A DNA stretch of 64,000 nucleotides from NCBI GenBank assembly GCA_022072125.1, contig JAJVIH010000039.1, positions 1-64,000 on the forward strand, written 5' to 3'. This DNA comes from Myxococcota bacterium (GTDB lineage Bacteria > Myxococcota > JAJVIH01). Of this stretch, positions 26,346 to 36,225 are shown in pieces (position 1 is the stretch's first letter; every line of letters begins with the position of its first letter). Made by a program: the position numbers and the translations under genes. Under the pieces are notes generated by a model. The model made no database searches, was not told where the DNA came from, and worked only from the letters and a program-made list of their open reading frames with translations.

Positions 26346-27446
26346 ATGACTGTGCAGACGGTGCTGAACCAAATCGTATGGAGCGGAGAGTGTCTGGCTG
26401 CTGGTCCGCCGCCCGCGGACAAAAAGATACTGGCGAAAATCCGCAAGGGTTTTGGCTATGTCCCCGAGTTCGCGGGCCCCATGACCGGGCTGCCCTGGCT
26501 TCTTGATACAGTTCTATTGACTGACCCGCCCTTGACTTATGTCAGCCCGCGAAGAAAGGATCTGATCAGTCTGGTGGTCAGCCAGGATAGCTCGTGCCGG
26601 TATTGTTATGGACTTTCCCGGACTTTGCTGCGGCTGACCGGCATGCCTGAGTCCAGGCTGCATACGGTGGAGACGGATTTCTTCTCCTCTTCTCTCCCGG
26701 CCAGCGATCGCCAGGCGTTGGATTTCGCCCGTAAAATCGTGCGCGCCAACCCTCGTCCCGCGGCGGATGAATTTGACGACCTGCTGAAATCCGGTTTTAC
26801 CCGGCTCGAAATCACGGAAGTCGCGGCCATCGCCTGCCTGCATGTGGTCACCAACCGGATATCCACCTTGATCGCCGCTCAACCCGCCCCCCTCGAAGGC
26901 CTGACTGATCATTGGTATTCCCCGCTGCTGCGGGTGTTCTTCCAGTTTTTTGTCAATCCGGTGATCCGCCGTCCCAAGCCTCCGCCGCCATCCAATCCGG
27001 CGGCGCTGGCGGGTCCATTTGAACGCATCATTCAGCCCCTGGATGGCCTGCATATCGCCAGGGTGTACCGGCAGGCGGTGGACAGCGCGCTGGCCTCTCC
27101 GGTTCTGCCGCGCCGCACCAAGCTGATGGTGTGGGCGGTGATCGCCAAAACCCTCGATTGCCCGGCCTGCATCGAAGAACCGCGGAGGTTGGGCGAGGAC
27201 GCCGGGCTGCCGCCAGAGTTGCTGGACGAGGTCATTGAAAGGCTGGGCGGAAAAGACCTGACTCCGATGGAAAACCTGCTGGTTCCCCTGGCCCGGGAGA
27301 CCGTACGTCCTCAGCCGGACCAAATCCAGCGCAAACTCGCCGCCATCCGGCCCAGCCTGAGCGCTGCGGAACTGCTGGAGTTTGTTGGCGTGGCCGCCCT
27401 CGCCAACTCGATTTCCCGGCTTTCCGCCATCCTGCGGATGTGTTGA
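26346..27446 (+). CDS. Double AhpD/carboxymuconolactone-decarboxylase-like protein
   Basis: 366 residues from ATG 26346, which has GGAG at a proper distance. An upstream ATG at 26280 precedes a TAGGAT -10-like box (26300-26305) and lacks an SD. Two AhpD-like helical halves are visible: the first with SCRYCYG, the second with CPACIEE. In AhpD and relatives CxxC acts as a peroxidase/disulfide pair, with a nearby His that is not obvious here. About 350 residues is twice the single-domain size. It is followed 4 nt later by the cyclase gene. Function uncertain. Confidence 0.7.
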   Translation: MTVQTVLNQIVWSGECLAAGPPPADKKILAKIRKGFGYVPEFAGPMTGLPWLLDTVLLTDPPLTYVSPRRKDLISLVVSQDSSCRYCYGLSRTLLRLTGMPESRLHTVETDFFSSSLPASDRQALDFARKIVRANPRPAADEFDDLLKSGFTRLEITEVAAIACLHVVTNRISTLIAAQPAPLEGLTDHWYSPLLRVFFQFFVNPVIRRPKPPPPSNPAALAGPFERIIQPLDGLHIARVYRQAVDSALASPVLPRRTKLMVWAVIAKTLDCPACIEEPRRLGEDAGLPPELLDEVIERLGGKDLTPMENLLVPLARETVRPQPDQIQRKLAAIRPSLSAAELLEFVGVAALANSISRLSAILRMC

Positions 27447-27450
27447 CCGG

Positions 27451-28248
27451 ATGGATATCCAGCCTGTTTTGCTGGCCGCCTGTCTGGCCGCCGTATTGCT
27501 GCTGTCCTGGCTGAACTGGATCCTGCGCGCCCGGGTCGTCAAGTTGCGCGCCACGCTGGACTCGGTCACCCGCGACATGGAGCATATGCAACGCTCCTTT
27601 CACCGCTTCGCTCCGCAGGATGTGGTCGAGGATATCCTGCACCGGGGCGTGGCCACCCGCGGCGAGCGGAGGACCGTCACCATCATGTTCGCGGACCTGG
27701 TGGGGTTCACCTCGCTGAGTGAAAAAACCGCTCCCGAGGTGGTGGTCACCGTGCTCAATGGCTATTTCCAGGCGGTGAGCCAGGCGATTTCCCGCCACAA
27801 TGGTTTCGTCAGCAAGTTCATGGGCGACGGTCTGATGGCCCTGTTTGGCGCGCCCGAGCCCAACCCCTGGCAGGCGATGGACGGCGTTCGCGCCGCACTG
27901 GCGATGCGCGATGCGGTGGCGGAATACAATATCCAGTTGCGGTCGAAGGGACTGCCGGAAATCGGCGTGAGCATTGGCTTGCACCGGGGTGAGGTGATCG
28001 CGGGGGTGATCGGCTCATCGGAACTGGTGGAATACACGGTCATTGGAGACGTGGTGAACACCGCCGCGCGCATTGAATCGCTGACCCGCGCCCATGGGGC
28101 GGATATCCTGATCAGCGCGGCGGTGCGCGATGGGCTGGATGAGCGTTTTGAACTGGAGGTGCGGCCGCCGATGGCGGTGAAAGGGAAAAAAGAACCAGTG
28201 GCCACCTGGCGGGTGCTTTCCTGCAAAGACGGCGCTCCGGCATCCTGA
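27451..28248 (+). CDS. Membrane-anchored class III adenylate/guanylate cyclase
   Basis: 265 residues. One N-terminal transmembrane helix (VLLAACLAAVLLLSWLNWIL), a short helical linker, then a CHD cyclase domain facing the cytosol. Both metal Asp residues are present (FADLVGFT and FMGDG), the SKFMGDG Lys is in the adenine-recognition position, and the transition-state Asn/Arg pair is in VVNTAARIE. It should make cAMP (less likely cGMP). The start is ATG 27451, 4 nt past the AhpD-like gene, so the pair is co-transcribed and may link redox state to cAMP. This is the only cyclase in the window and could feed the three cNMP-binding fusions. Confidence 0.9.
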   Translation: MDIQPVLLAACLAAVLLLSWLNWILRARVVKLRATLDSVTRDMEHMQRSFHRFAPQDVVEDILHRGVATRGERRTVTIMFADLVGFTSLSEKTAPEVVVTVLNGYFQAVSQAISRHNGFVSKFMGDGLMALFGAPEPNPWQAMDGVRAALAMRDAVAEYNIQLRSKGLPEIGVSIGLHRGEVIAGVIGSSELVEYTVIGDVVNTAARIESLTRAHGADILISAAVRDGLDERFELEVRPPMAVKGKKEPVATWRVLSCKDGAPAS

Positions 28249-28313
28249 CCGGCGTGCGGAGACCCCAGGTCCGGCGGTGATACCATGCGCAAGACCGGTT
28301 TTCAGGCGGCGGC

Positions 28314-28342
28314 TTTTCAGGATAGGCGCTCTCTGCTAGGAA
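28314..28342 (+). promoter_or_regulatory. Promoter for the O-antigen ligase-like gene
   Basis: TTTTCA at 28314-28319, 17-nt spacer, TAGGAA at 28337-28342, with TGC just before the -10 box (extended -10). The sequence TTTTCAGG occurs twice here, at the -35 box and 15 nt upstream. Predicted leader ~20 nt. Confidence 0.4.
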
Positions 28343-28368
28343 CACGGCGCTGAAATTTTCCTGAAGCC

Positions 28369-31131
28369 ATGTCCAACGAATCCACCAAAGGCGACGGCAA
28401 GTCCGGCGCCTCCGTTTCTCTCTCTCCTCCCGAGTGGCCTGAAAACCTGGCGGCATGGGTGTTGGCCGCTCTGGCTTTCCTGCTGCCGACCTTCTTCTGG
28501 CCGCTCATCCAGGATCAATACGAGTTGCCCAAGCTGGTGATCATGCGGATGGGCATTGGCCTGCTGTTGCCGCTGGGCGTGCTGGTTTACGCCAAACGGG
28601 GCGTCCAGGCGTTGCCGCCAAGGGCCATCGCCATCGGCGCGGCGGCGTACGGCGTTCTTGCGGTGGTGACCACCTTCACCTCCTCCTCGTTCATCATGAG
28701 CTTCACGGGGGAGTATTTCAGCTTCAACGGAACCTTTACCTTTCTTGGATACGTCACGCTGTTTTTCCTGTCGTGCGCGGTGTTGCACCACCACGAATAC
28801 CGGATGCGCCTGTTGTGGGCGTTCAGCCTGGGCGCCCTGGGTTCGGTGATTTACGGACTCATGGACCAGAAGGGCAAAAACATCGCCTGGGCGCTGGGTT
28901 GGGAACAGATCAACCATGATCCGACCCGCGTGGGCTCCTCCCTGGGCAACTCCAATTTCTTTGGCGCCTGGCTGCTGGTGGCGGTCTGCGTGCTGGGATA
29001 TATGCTGTTCACCCAGGTGCGGCACTGGGCCTGGCCCGGAATCATCTTCACCGCGGTGGGGTGTGTGTACTGCATCATGTTCACGGCCAGCCGCACCACC
29101 TACGCGGTCTTCGCCGCCACCGCCGTGGGATGGCCGATCATTCTGACCCTCTTCGAGCCGGACATGCGGGAATGGTTCATCCGGCGCGGCGGAAAAAAAT
29201 GGCTGCCGGGCGGGCTGGCCGTCACCACGCTCATCGTGGCCGTGGCCGCCTGGTTCGCGCGCAAACAGCTCAGCCGCTTCGTGGAATCCATCAGCAACCC
29301 GGGAAACGCCTTCGCCGACTCACGCGCCGAACTGTGGGGTCCAGGCATCAAGGCCATTCAGGAACGTCCGTGGCTGGGTTGGGGACCAGACACCTTCAAG
29401 GCGATTTTTTGCCATTGGGGCAATTCCACTCGGGTCATTGAAACCATTGGTCCGGATCGGCTGCCGCTCCAGGTGCATAACGAATACCTCAACATCTGGC
29501 AGTCCATGGGCGTGTTCTCGCTGATCGCCTACCTGACGGTCTTCCTGGGCGTGATTGGACTGTTCCTGGCGCGGCGAAACCGGCTTCCTTCCGCATCCCG
29601 CCACATGGGGTGGATGATCGTGGCGCTGCTGACCGGACAGATGGCCACCAATTTTTTCAACTTCGGGGTCAAGGCCACCAATTTCAGCATCTGGGTCACG
29701 GCGGGCATGTTGGCGTCCATCGTGACCTGGGATTTGGCGCCGCCCGCGGAACGGCGCATCAAGCCCCTGAAAAGCGCGGCCACCCCGCCCGTGATCATCG
29801 CGGTCATCATCGCCGGGGTGATGGGGCTGGCGGCGATTCTGATGGCCCAGGCCAAGTGGAAGGCCGACGGCCAGTTCTTCCGCGGCTCGATTCTGCTCAA
29901 GCGCGCGCAGAGCCTGCTCTACTACATGCGGGACAACCCCAATTTCATCACCGATCGCAAGGACTACGCCATCCTCAACATCGGCTGCCACATGCCCGAT
30001 GACTGCCTGCAATCCGCCTACGATCTGGTGAAGCAGGCCAATACGCTATACAGCGGCGAGCCCAAATACGAATTTTACCTGGGCCAGATCGCCGAAACCC
30101 GGGCCCGTTTGGCGGATATCCTCCACAACGAGTCCGAGCGCATCCGTTACCTCGATCTGGCGGAGAAGCACTACAAGACCGTTGCTTACGACAACACCCA
30201 TCATCCCCATTACGCAGCGAGCGTGGCGCGCATTCTTTCCCTGTACAGCGGCGACGAGGCGGTCCGCCGGTCGCAAAAACCGGAGCGCAAGAACCTGGTC
30301 CCCGATGTGAAACCCCGGGCGGACTCACAAGGCGATCCGGAAGCCATTTGGTGGTATGAAAAGGCGATCGAAAACTATCCGACCCACGTGGCCTTTTACG
30401 AGGAATATTACGACGCCCTCATCAATATGAAGGAATACGTCCGCGCCATGGAAGTGGCGCGCCGTTTGATCGCCCACAACCGCAACAAGGGGTTGGAGCG
30501 GCTGGCTTCCGCCGGGCATTTCCTCTACGAAAACAAGGATACGGAAGGAGCGCGCAAGGCGTTTGAAAGCGTGCTGAAGGAAGACCCCGGGCAAACCCTG
30601 GCGCTCTACAACCTGGCGGCTTTCTGGTACGCCCAGAACGACAACGCCAAAGGGGATGACTATTTCAACCGTATGTTGGCGGTCCATGAAAAACGCATCG
30701 CCGCCAATCCGGGAGATGTGGCCAATTATACCTCGCTGGCCAAGGCGTGGATCGCCCGCGGCAAGTCCGAGGAGGCCATCCCCGTGATCAAACGCCTGGG
30801 CGCCCGCAGCGCCAGCGAAGCCGCGCGCATCGCCGCGGACCTCGCCCGCGTGGCGGCGGAAAAAATGCAGCCGGTGGGCGCCCAGCGCATTCTGCTGGCC
30901 GGCGCCGATCCCGGTCCCAGCAACGCACTGGAAATGAAGCGGATGGGCGCCGCCGCGCAAAAGCTGGGATACGACGCCGTCGCGTTCGATATTTACCGGC
31001 GTGCGTGCGCGCTGGATCCGCGCACTGAAGGGATAGAATTTGTCTGCGCCCAGAAACCCTGGGAGCAAATGCCCCTTTCCGCCGCCATGCAAACCTGGCC
31101 CGTGACGGCTTCCGCGGCGGGTTCGCCCTGA
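28369..31131 (+). CDS. O-antigen ligase/polymerase-family membrane protein with TPR C-terminus
   Basis: 920 residues. Residues ~20-480 contain about ten or more membrane segments and a long periplasmic loop with LQVHNEYLNIWQSMG, typical of the Wzy/WaaL/PglL family (PF04932-type). Members join polysaccharide to lipid A or protein, or polymerise O-antigen. Residues ~520-900 are soluble tetratricopeptide repeats (e.g. ALYNLAAFWYAQNDNAKGDDYF), probably periplasmic. This ligase-plus-TPR layout is common in delta-proteobacteria and Bacteroidota. Substrate unknown; the downstream glycan-related genes fit. Confidence 0.85.
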   Translation: MSNESTKGDGKSGASVSLSPPEWPENLAAWVLAALAFLLPTFFWPLIQDQYELPKLVIMRMGIGLLLPLGVLVYAKRGVQALPPRAIAIGAAAYGVLAVVTTFTSSSFIMSFTGEYFSFNGTFTFLGYVTLFFLSCAVLHHHEYRMRLLWAFSLGALGSVIYGLMDQKGKNIAWALGWEQINHDPTRVGSSLGNSNFFGAWLLVAVCVLGYMLFTQVRHWAWPGIIFTAVGCVYCIMFTASRTTYAVFAATAVGWPIILTLFEPDMREWFIRRGGKKWLPGGLAVTTLIVAVAAWFARKQLSRFVESISNPGNAFADSRAELWGPGIKAIQERPWLGWGPDTFKAIFCHWGNSTRVIETIGPDRLPLQVHNEYLNIWQSMGVFSLIAYLTVFLGVIGLFLARRNRLPSASRHMGWMIVALLTGQMATNFFNFGVKATNFSIWVTAGMLASIVTWDLAPPAERRIKPLKSAATPPVIIAVIIAGVMGLAAILMAQAKWKADGQFFRGSILLKRAQSLLYYMRDNPNFITDRKDYAILNIGCHMPDDCLQSAYDLVKQANTLYSGEPKYEFYLGQIAETRARLADILHNESERIRYLDLAEKHYKTVAYDNTHHPHYAASVARILSLYSGDEAVRRSQKPERKNLVPDVKPRADSQGDPEAIWWYEKAIENYPTHVAFYEEYYDALINMKEYVRAMEVARRLIAHNRNKGLERLASAGHFLYENKDTEGARKAFESVLKEDPGQTLALYNLAAFWYAQNDNAKGDDYFNRMLAVHEKRIAANPGDVANYTSLAKAWIARGKSEEAIPVIKRLGARSASEAARIAADLARVAAEKMQPVGAQRILLAGADPGPSNALEMKRMGAAAQKLGYDAVAFDIYRRACALDPRTEGIEFVCAQKPWEQMPLSAAMQTWPVTASAAGSP

Positions 31132-31155
31132 TTTTTTTTCCAACACAGGACTCTC

Positions 31156-31602
31156 ATGATCCTCGATACCCTTGACAACGCCGGAAAATACCCGCTGGGA
31201 GATCGCTTCCGCGCCGCATTTGCATGGCTCTCCAACTCCGATCTGAACGTTCTCGCGCCCGGAAAATACGATATCCAGGGCGAGGATGTCTTCGCCATCG
31301 TCCAGCATTACGAAACCAAGCCGCGCGCCAGGGGCGCCTGGGAGGCCCACCGCCAGTACCACGACATCCAGTATGTGTTTGAAGGGGCGGAGCGCATGGG
31401 TTGGAGCCCGCTGCAAGGCAAGCCGGTCGTCAAGGAATATGATCCCGGCAATGATTACCTGCTGGTGGACGGCGCGGGTCAGTTTGTCGAGGTTCCCGCC
31501 GGATCGTTCGCCATTTTCTCCCCGCAGGACGCCCATATGCCGGGCATCCAGGTGGAAGACGCGCGCCCGGTGAAGAAGGTTGTCGTCAAGGTGCGGGTAT
31601 GA
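31156..31602 (+). CDS. YhcH/YjgK/YiaL (EbgC-like) family protein
   Basis: 148 residues, full family length. Single cupin-like domain with the conserved WEAHRQYHDIQYVFEGAE segment, whose His and Glu bind a metal, and AIFSPQDAHMPGI. Members act on sugars: YhcH is an N-acetylneuraminate anomerase and EbgC a beta-galactosidase partner. It lies 24 nt past the ligase gene and overlaps the next gene by 4 nt, so it belongs to a surface-glycan or glycan-scavenging unit. Confidence 0.88.
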   Translation: MILDTLDNAGKYPLGDRFRAAFAWLSNSDLNVLAPGKYDIQGEDVFAIVQHYETKPRARGAWEAHRQYHDIQYVFEGAERMGWSPLQGKPVVKEYDPGNDYLLVDGAGQFVEVPAGSFAIFSPQDAHMPGIQVEDARPVKKVVVKVRV

Positions 31603-32870
31603 CGGTCCGGCGGGCGGCGGCGCTGGCCTGCCTGCTCTGGGCCTGTTCGGGCGGCAGCACCGTGCCGGAAGACGCCCTTCCAGGCGGCGGCGATCCGCCG
31701 GACTCCGCGCTGGCCGCTCCCATTGCGGACGCGGCGTCCGCTGATGATGGGGCGGGGTGGGAATTATCAGGCCCCGGAGATACAGCTCCCGCGGATGCGG
31801 CGTTTGAGGATGTTTCGCCGCCCGATTCCGCACCGCCGGCGGACGGCTCCGCGCCAGACGGCGCCCTGCCCCCTGTTCCGCCGGACGCCGTGGTGGTTCC
31901 GGTGTTTCGCGGCGTGCGCATCAACAGCCGTCCGGGCGATCCGCTATTCCAGGCGGCGGAAGCGGAAGCGGATTTTGGTCCGGGACCATTCCGGCGCGTG
32001 ATTCTGCGCTCGGAGTTGGGAACCACCTGCTATCCTTTTGAGAACTGGCGGGCGAATCCGCCGCCGCCCGGACACAATTTCCCAGCCAGTTGCGACGCCT
32101 TTGACCGCAATTACGAGTTTACGCTCAACGAGCCCCGGAATCCGGGTGATCCGCCGGCCATCGAACTGGTGCGTGCGATCACGCCGTTTGGCGGTCCGCT
32201 GTTCATGGACACCGACATCACGGATATCGCCAATGGGCGGCCCGGGAAAAACCGCATCCGCGTGCATATCGCCACCTGGTCCGATGGCGCGGGCAAGGTC
32301 AGCGGCGCCGATGGCGGATGGAATGTCACCGCGAGCCTGATCATCGAGCCGGGGCCGGCGCCGCGAAAGGTCGCCGCCGTGATTCCGCTGCTCAATACCT
32401 CCATCGGCGCGGACTACGCCGTCACTCCCTTTGCTTTCGCCGTGCCACCCGGCGTGGGCAAGGGCCGCATCGAGTTCCGCGTGACCGGCCATGGCGGCGG
32501 ACCGGTGGAGCGGCCGGCCTGCATTGGCCCCGCGGAGGAGTTTTGCCAGCGTAATTTCCAGTTCTACCTGAACGGCGCGCTCCGGCTGGAGAAAATCCCC
32601 TGGCGGGATGACTGCGCCCGCGGCTGCACCATCACGCGCTTTGGCGGCGCGGCGCAGGGATTTGATTACTGCCGGGAAAACCCGACCGGCGCCATCCAGA
32701 GCGTGCGCGCGCCCCGCGCCAACTGGTGTCCGGGAAGCGTCACCCCGCCGATCATTCTGGAAGACGCCGTACTGGCCGCGCCGGGCGAACAGAAATTCGC
32801 CTTCCGGGTCAGCCGCATCGCTCCCGGCGGAAGTTTCCGCGTGTCGGCTGTGTATATCGGCCATGAGTGA
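31599..32870 (+). CDS. PNGase F-like lipoprotein (peptide:N-glycosidase F family)
   Basis: 423 residues, start overlapping the previous stop (ATGA). The signal ends in the lipobox LLWAC. Residues ~20-105 are an Asp/Ala/Pro stalk. The rest matches the two beta-sandwich domains of PNGase F: a first half with ITPFGGPLFMDTDITDI, then FRVTGHGGG, an EEFCQRNFQFYLNG strand with neighbouring Cys residues, and a closing RANWCPGSVTPP. PNGase F removes N-glycans at Asn and leaves Asp. The family match rests on these late motifs. Which acidic residues are catalytic here I cannot prove. Likely on the cell surface. Confidence 0.7.
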   Translation: MTVRRAAALACLLWACSGGSTVPEDALPGGGDPPDSALAAPIADAASADDGAGWELSGPGDTAPADAAFEDVSPPDSAPPADGSAPDGALPPVPPDAVVVPVFRGVRINSRPGDPLFQAAEAEADFGPGPFRRVILRSELGTTCYPFENWRANPPPPGHNFPASCDAFDRNYEFTLNEPRNPGDPPAIELVRAITPFGGPLFMDTDITDIANGRPGKNRIRVHIATWSDGAGKVSGADGGWNVTASLIIEPGPAPRKVAAVIPLLNTSIGADYAVTPFAFAVPPGVGKGRIEFRVTGHGGGPVERPACIGPAEEFCQRNFQFYLNGALRLEKIPWRDDCARGCTITRFGGAAQGFDYCRENPTGAIQSVRAPRANWCPGSVTPPIILEDAVLAAPGEQKFAFRVSRIAPGGSFRVSAVYIGHE

Positions 32871-33492
32871 ACGGAGGATTCACGATATCTCACCGCCCAT
32901 CACGCCGCGCATCGGGGTGTGGCCGGGGGATACGCCGTTTTCGCGCCAGGTGTTGTGCGACATGAAGGCGGGAGCCAACCTGACGCTCTCCTCCCTGACC
33001 AGTACAGTCCACCTGGGCGCCCACGCGGACGCCCCCAATCACTACGGTCGCGACGCCGGGGGCGCTGGCGAGCGCCCGCTGGCGCCTTACCTGGGGCCCT
33101 GTCAGGTGATGCGGGTGGCGGCGGCCCGCAACCAGCGCATTGGAACGCGGCAATTGACGGGGCCCATCACCGCGCCGCGCGTGCTCTTTCACACCGGAAC
33201 TTTTCCCGACCCGGATCGCTTCACCACCGATTTCGCCGCCTTCGAGCCGGAACTGCTGGAGTACCTGCACGGCCAGGGCGTGGTGCTCGCGGGTATAGAC
33301 ACGCCCAGCGTGGACCTGTTTGATTCAAAAGACCTGCCCGCCCATCAGGTGCTGCTGCGCCATGACATGGCGGTGCTGGAAGGACTGGTTCTGGATCGGG
33401 TTCCACCGGGAAATTACGAACTGATCGCGTTGCCGCTGCGCCTGATGGGCTTCGACGCCAGCCCGGTCCGCGCCATTCTGCGCGAATGGTAG
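32863..33492 (+). CDS. kynB: Arylformamidase (kynurenine formamidase), cyclase family
   Basis: 209 residues, the KynB length. It hydrolyses N-formyl-L-kynurenine to kynurenine and formate. The zinc motif GAHADAPNHY is intact, as are VWPGDTPF at the N-terminus, YLGPCQVM, GIDTPSVD, and the C-terminal LPLRLMGFDASPVRA typical of KynB. The ATG lies 8 nt inside the end of the PNGase F-like gene, so translation is coupled. No kynA or kynU is present in the window, so another cyclic-amide or ester substrate is possible. Confidence 0.85.
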   Translation: MSERRIHDISPPITPRIGVWPGDTPFSRQVLCDMKAGANLTLSSLTSTVHLGAHADAPNHYGRDAGGAGERPLAPYLGPCQVMRVAAARNQRIGTRQLTGPITAPRVLFHTGTFPDPDRFTTDFAAFEPELLEYLHGQGVVLAGIDTPSVDLFDSKDLPAHQVLLRHDMAVLEGLVLDRVPPGNYELIALPLRLMGFDASPVRAILREW

Positions 33493-33504
33493 GGGCCGCG
33501 GACG

Positions 33505-33855
33505 CTACGCCGGCAGGGATTTCAGGATATCCCTCAATCCGTCGAAGGCGATGAAACGGGCCTGGGGGCAGGCCTTGCGGACGGACTCCACCGCGGCGGC
33601 GTCCCCATCCACGAAGACAACCGGGATATCGCGGGTCGCCTTGGTCTCCAGCAGCGCCTTGGCGGTTTCGCGCCCGTGCGAGGGCTTGTGCGCCAGCGAA
33701 ATCACGATCAGATGGTGGGGGCGCGCCTTGATTTTGCGGAACGCCTGTCCGCCGTCGTGAAATTCGTAGGTGCAGGAATGACCGCATTCCCGCACCAGTT
33801 CGAGGAACGGCAGGGCTTCATCCGGTTTCCAGTGCAGCACGAATACCTGGGCCAT
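33505..33855 (-). CDS. Single-domain pseudo-receiver (response-regulator-like without phosphoacceptor)
   Basis: 116 residues spanning one receiver fold: MAQVFVLHW as beta1, HHLIVISLAHKP as beta3, DIPVVFVDGD as beta4 and ARFIAFDGL as beta5. The Asp normally ending beta3 is missing (SLAH), and the acidic pair after beta1 is also absent, so ordinary phosphotransfer is unlikely. It begins 6 nt after the enolase stop and is surely co-transcribed with it. Such proteins act by protein-protein contact. Family membership is inferred from pattern only. Confidence 0.6.
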   Translation of the reverse strand: MAQVFVLHWKPDEALPFLELVRECGHSCTYEFHDGGQAFRKIKARPHHLIVISLAHKPSHGRETAKALLETKATRDIPVVFVDGDAAAVESVRKACPQARFIAFDGLRDILKSLPA

Positions 33856-33861
33856 GGCGTT

Positions 33862-35241
<1,380 letters not shown>

Positions 35242-35269
35242 CCGCTGTCAGGAGACCAACCACTTCCGG

Positions 35270-36088
35270 TTAATGCGCGGCAGCGGGCTGGGAACTTTTT
35301 CGATCCGGGAGCAGACATTCCATGGTGATGGGGCCGTGGCCGGAAAGCGCCTCCCGGGTGGGCCTGTCCATACTCTGGCACAGGCGGGCGCGCTCTTCTG
35401 GGGCGCCGCCCGCGAGCAAATGCAGTTTCAGCACCTGGGCAAGTTTTCTGCCGCGTTCGCCGCCATCCTGATGCTGTTGCAAACCGCTCACGAGCAGCGC
35501 GCGGGCGGTTTGCAACCCCAGCCCGCGCCGCAACAATTCCTCGCCCGCCCAGCCAAGCTGTGGCGTATGGGACGGCCTGGAATTCGTGAAGTCATCTGTG
35601 ACTGACTGGTCACCGCGGTAGCGCGGTTCGCAAAGCACCAAGGCGATCAGGGGTGGAAAAGCCAATATGGCGAAGGCTTTCAGCAGTTCCCGTCTGGATT
35701 TTCGCGCGGAGCGGACCAAAAAGTGGATGGAGCCGGGAATCAACGCCAAAGTCAGGGCGAAAAGAAATCCCGCATGCCCCGCGAAGGCCGTTGCGAACAC
35801 GATGCCGGCAAACCCGAAAATCAGCGGTTTCAAGGGCCTTTCCCTTGGCGCCTGCCTGGACTGATCCTCTGGCGAAACCTCCAGGTGATGACGCGCCGCC
35901 AGGATCATGGCCCGGATGTGCGCACAGATCATGGCGATCAGCAGAACGTACCAGGCTGGCAACCACCAGGCCCACAATTCAATCGTGAGTGATGCGCATG
36001 CGCCGCAGGCAAGGGCATGGGCTGGAGTCAACAAACCGGTGCATGCCATCCAGACTGGCCATGAAACAACTCCCCGTGGTGCGAACAT
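35270..36088 (-). CDS. Uncharacterised multi-pass membrane protein
   Basis: 272 residues from ATG 36088. This start is preferred because a -35/-10 pair ends 6 nt before it; the frame is open further upstream without support. About four hydrophobic segments: near residues 12-30 (with CACGACASL after it, reminiscent of a cleavable signal with clustered Cys), 38-60, 90-125 (two helices) and 145-165. The rest is a soluble, charged tail. I do not recognise the family. It is divergent from the MopE/FGE lipoprotein gene. Confidence 0.6.
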   Translation of the reverse strand: MFAPRGVVSWPVWMACTGLLTPAHALACGACASLTIELWAWWLPAWYVLLIAMICAHIRAMILAARHHLEVSPEDQSRQAPRERPLKPLIFGFAGIVFATAFAGHAGFLFALTLALIPGSIHFLVRSARKSRRELLKAFAILAFPPLIALVLCEPRYRGDQSVTDDFTNSRPSHTPQLGWAGEELLRRGLGLQTARALLVSGLQQHQDGGERGRKLAQVLKLHLLAGGAPEERARLCQSMDRPTREALSGHGPITMECLLPDRKSSQPAAAH

Positions 36089-36094
36089 GGCCGC

Positions 36095-36124
36095 ATGGTA
36101 GGGATTTCCCCCATCCCCTTGCAA
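36095..36124 (-). promoter_or_regulatory. Promoter for the membrane protein (predicted leaderless)
   Basis: Minus strand: TTGCAA (36124-36119), 18-nt spacer, TACCAT (36100-36095). ATG 36088 follows after 6 nt, without an SD. Confidence 0.5.
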
Positions 36125-36190
36125 GCCCCCCTGGCGAATGGCTTCCACTGCCGGCGCATCCCCCAACTGGCCGCGGGCCCCCCGCTGTTC

Positions 36191-36219
36191 TTGCCTGTGG
36201 ACCACGGGAGCGTGACAAT
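36191..36219 (+). promoter_or_regulatory. Promoter for the MopE/FGE lipoprotein (predicted leaderless)
   Basis: TTGCCT at 36191-36196, 17-nt spacer, GACAAT at 36214-36219. ATG 36226 follows after 6 nt. Confidence 0.45.
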
Positions 36220-36225
36220 CGCCGC

